Shown in pieces: positions 41,808 through 42,172 of a stretch of 42,172 nucleotides of DNA. The translations under genes were made by a program, and so were the position numbers. Under the pieces are notes generated by a model. That model did no database searches and was not told where the DNA came from. It was given only the letters and a program-made list of their open reading frames with translations. Location of the stretch: assembly GCA_934540955.1 (NCBI GenBank), contig CAKTCY010000012.1, forward strand, positions 1 to 42,172, in the 5' to 3' direction. This stretch comes from an uncultured Faecalibacterium sp. Lineage in GTDB: Bacteria; Bacillota; Clostridia; Oscillospirales; Ruminococcaceae. How positions within the stretch are numbered: position 1 is the first letter of the stretch; each line of letters begins with the position of its first letter.

Positions 41808-42172
41808 ATGGCAATCGAATTTGGTTCCCGCAAAGAGACCTTTGACAACTTCAAGGTCTACGAAACCATGCTGGCCGGCCGCCCGTTCAAGGTTGAAATG
41901 GGCAAGATGTGTGGCCTGTCCAATGCCAGCGCACTGATCCGCTACGGCGAGACCTGCGTGATGTGCAACGTGGTCATGAGCCCCAAGCCCCGCGAGGGCG
42001 TGGATTTCTTCCCGCTGAACGTGGAGTACGAGGAAAAGCTCTACGCCGCAGGCCGCATTCCCGGCAGCTTTATGCGCCGTGAGGGCCGCCCCGGCGAGCG
42101 CGCCATCCTGACCAGCCGCGTGGTGGACCGCCCCATGCGCCCGCTGTTCCCCAAGGAGATGCGCAACGACGT
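41808..42172 (+). CDS. pnp: polyribonucleotide nucleotidyltransferase, 5' part
   Basis: The first 121 codons of PNPase are present; the gene runs off the right edge. PNPase degrades RNA from the 3' end with phosphate and works with RNases in mRNA decay. The visible part is the first RNase PH domain: FGRP-type AGRPFKVEMGKM, ALIRYGETCVMCNVVMSPKPREGVDFFPL, and IPGSFMRREGRPGERAILTSRVVDRPMRPLFP (split across about 83-115), which is highly conserved. AAGGAGG is eight bases before the ATG. It follows rpsO, the usual order. Identification is firm although only about a sixth of the protein is in view. Confidence 0.97.
   Translation, partial: MAIEFGSRKETFDNFKVYETMLAGRPFKVEMGKMCGLSNASALIRYGETCVMCNVVMSPKPREGVDFFPLNVEYEEKLYAAGRIPGSFMRREGRPGERAILTSRVVDRPMRPLFPKEMRND

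Overview
The window looks like a piece of chromosome from an anaerobic gut Firmicute of the Oscillospiraceae, most like Faecalibacterium. This is inferred from the high-GC coding sequence with strong AGGAGG ribosome sites, lipoproteins with long Ser/Ala linkers after the lipobox, a Met T-box leader, a GlpP antiterminator, a DeoR-type fru operon and AGCTCCCCC hairpin repeats. No rRNA, tRNA, phage, transposase or CRISPR array was seen. The left edge cuts an unknown gene and the right edge cuts pnp.

Layout. 1-5.5 kb: a minus-strand redox operon (flavinylated FMN-binding protein, exported four-cluster ferredoxin, tungsten-type aldehyde ferredoxin oxidoreductase, unknown protein), preceded by fdhD. 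5.6-10.5 kb: adenine deaminase, a sodium-dependent NSS transporter and a DUF1846 protein. 10.6-14.4 kb: fruR-fruK-fruA for fructose uptake and phosphorylation. 14.5-20.2 kb: a C69 dipeptidase, a solute-binding lipoprotein divergent from a Crp/Fnr-type regulator, a bactoprenol-type glycosyltransferase and a flavin reductase, with two structured intergenic repeats. 20.2-21.5 kb: a low-GC membrane acyltransferase. 21.5-27.0 kb: a methionine block (metQ-metN-metI, metY, metA) behind a Met-specific T-box. 27.0-27.5 kb: a small convergent RNA/peptide locus. 27.5-32.0 kb: split ThrE-type exporter, nitroreductase and a polar amino acid ABC transporter. 32.0-37.2 kb: anaerobic glycerol-3-phosphate dehydrogenase genes with glpP and an M20 amidohydrolase. 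37.2-42.2 kb: secA, a CPBP protease, rpsO and the start of pnp.

Two things stand out. First, MetQ is circularly permuted: the segment that normally forms its second half (starting KVAVPND) follows the lipobox directly, and the usual first half (ATPAPH to GIYGGK) comes last. Second, 27070-27397 holds a 20-residue hydrophobic, basic-tailed peptide gene whose mRNA would begin with a hairpin and whose perfect Shine-Dalgarno is locked in a 9-bp stem. It faces a non-coding RNA converging on a shared terminator, and a second terminator lies just beyond the peptide promoter. This has the build of a type I toxin-antitoxin locus, but no function can be shown from sequence alone.

Promoter calls are by eye (-35/-10 with 16-18 bp spacing) and start sites are approximate.
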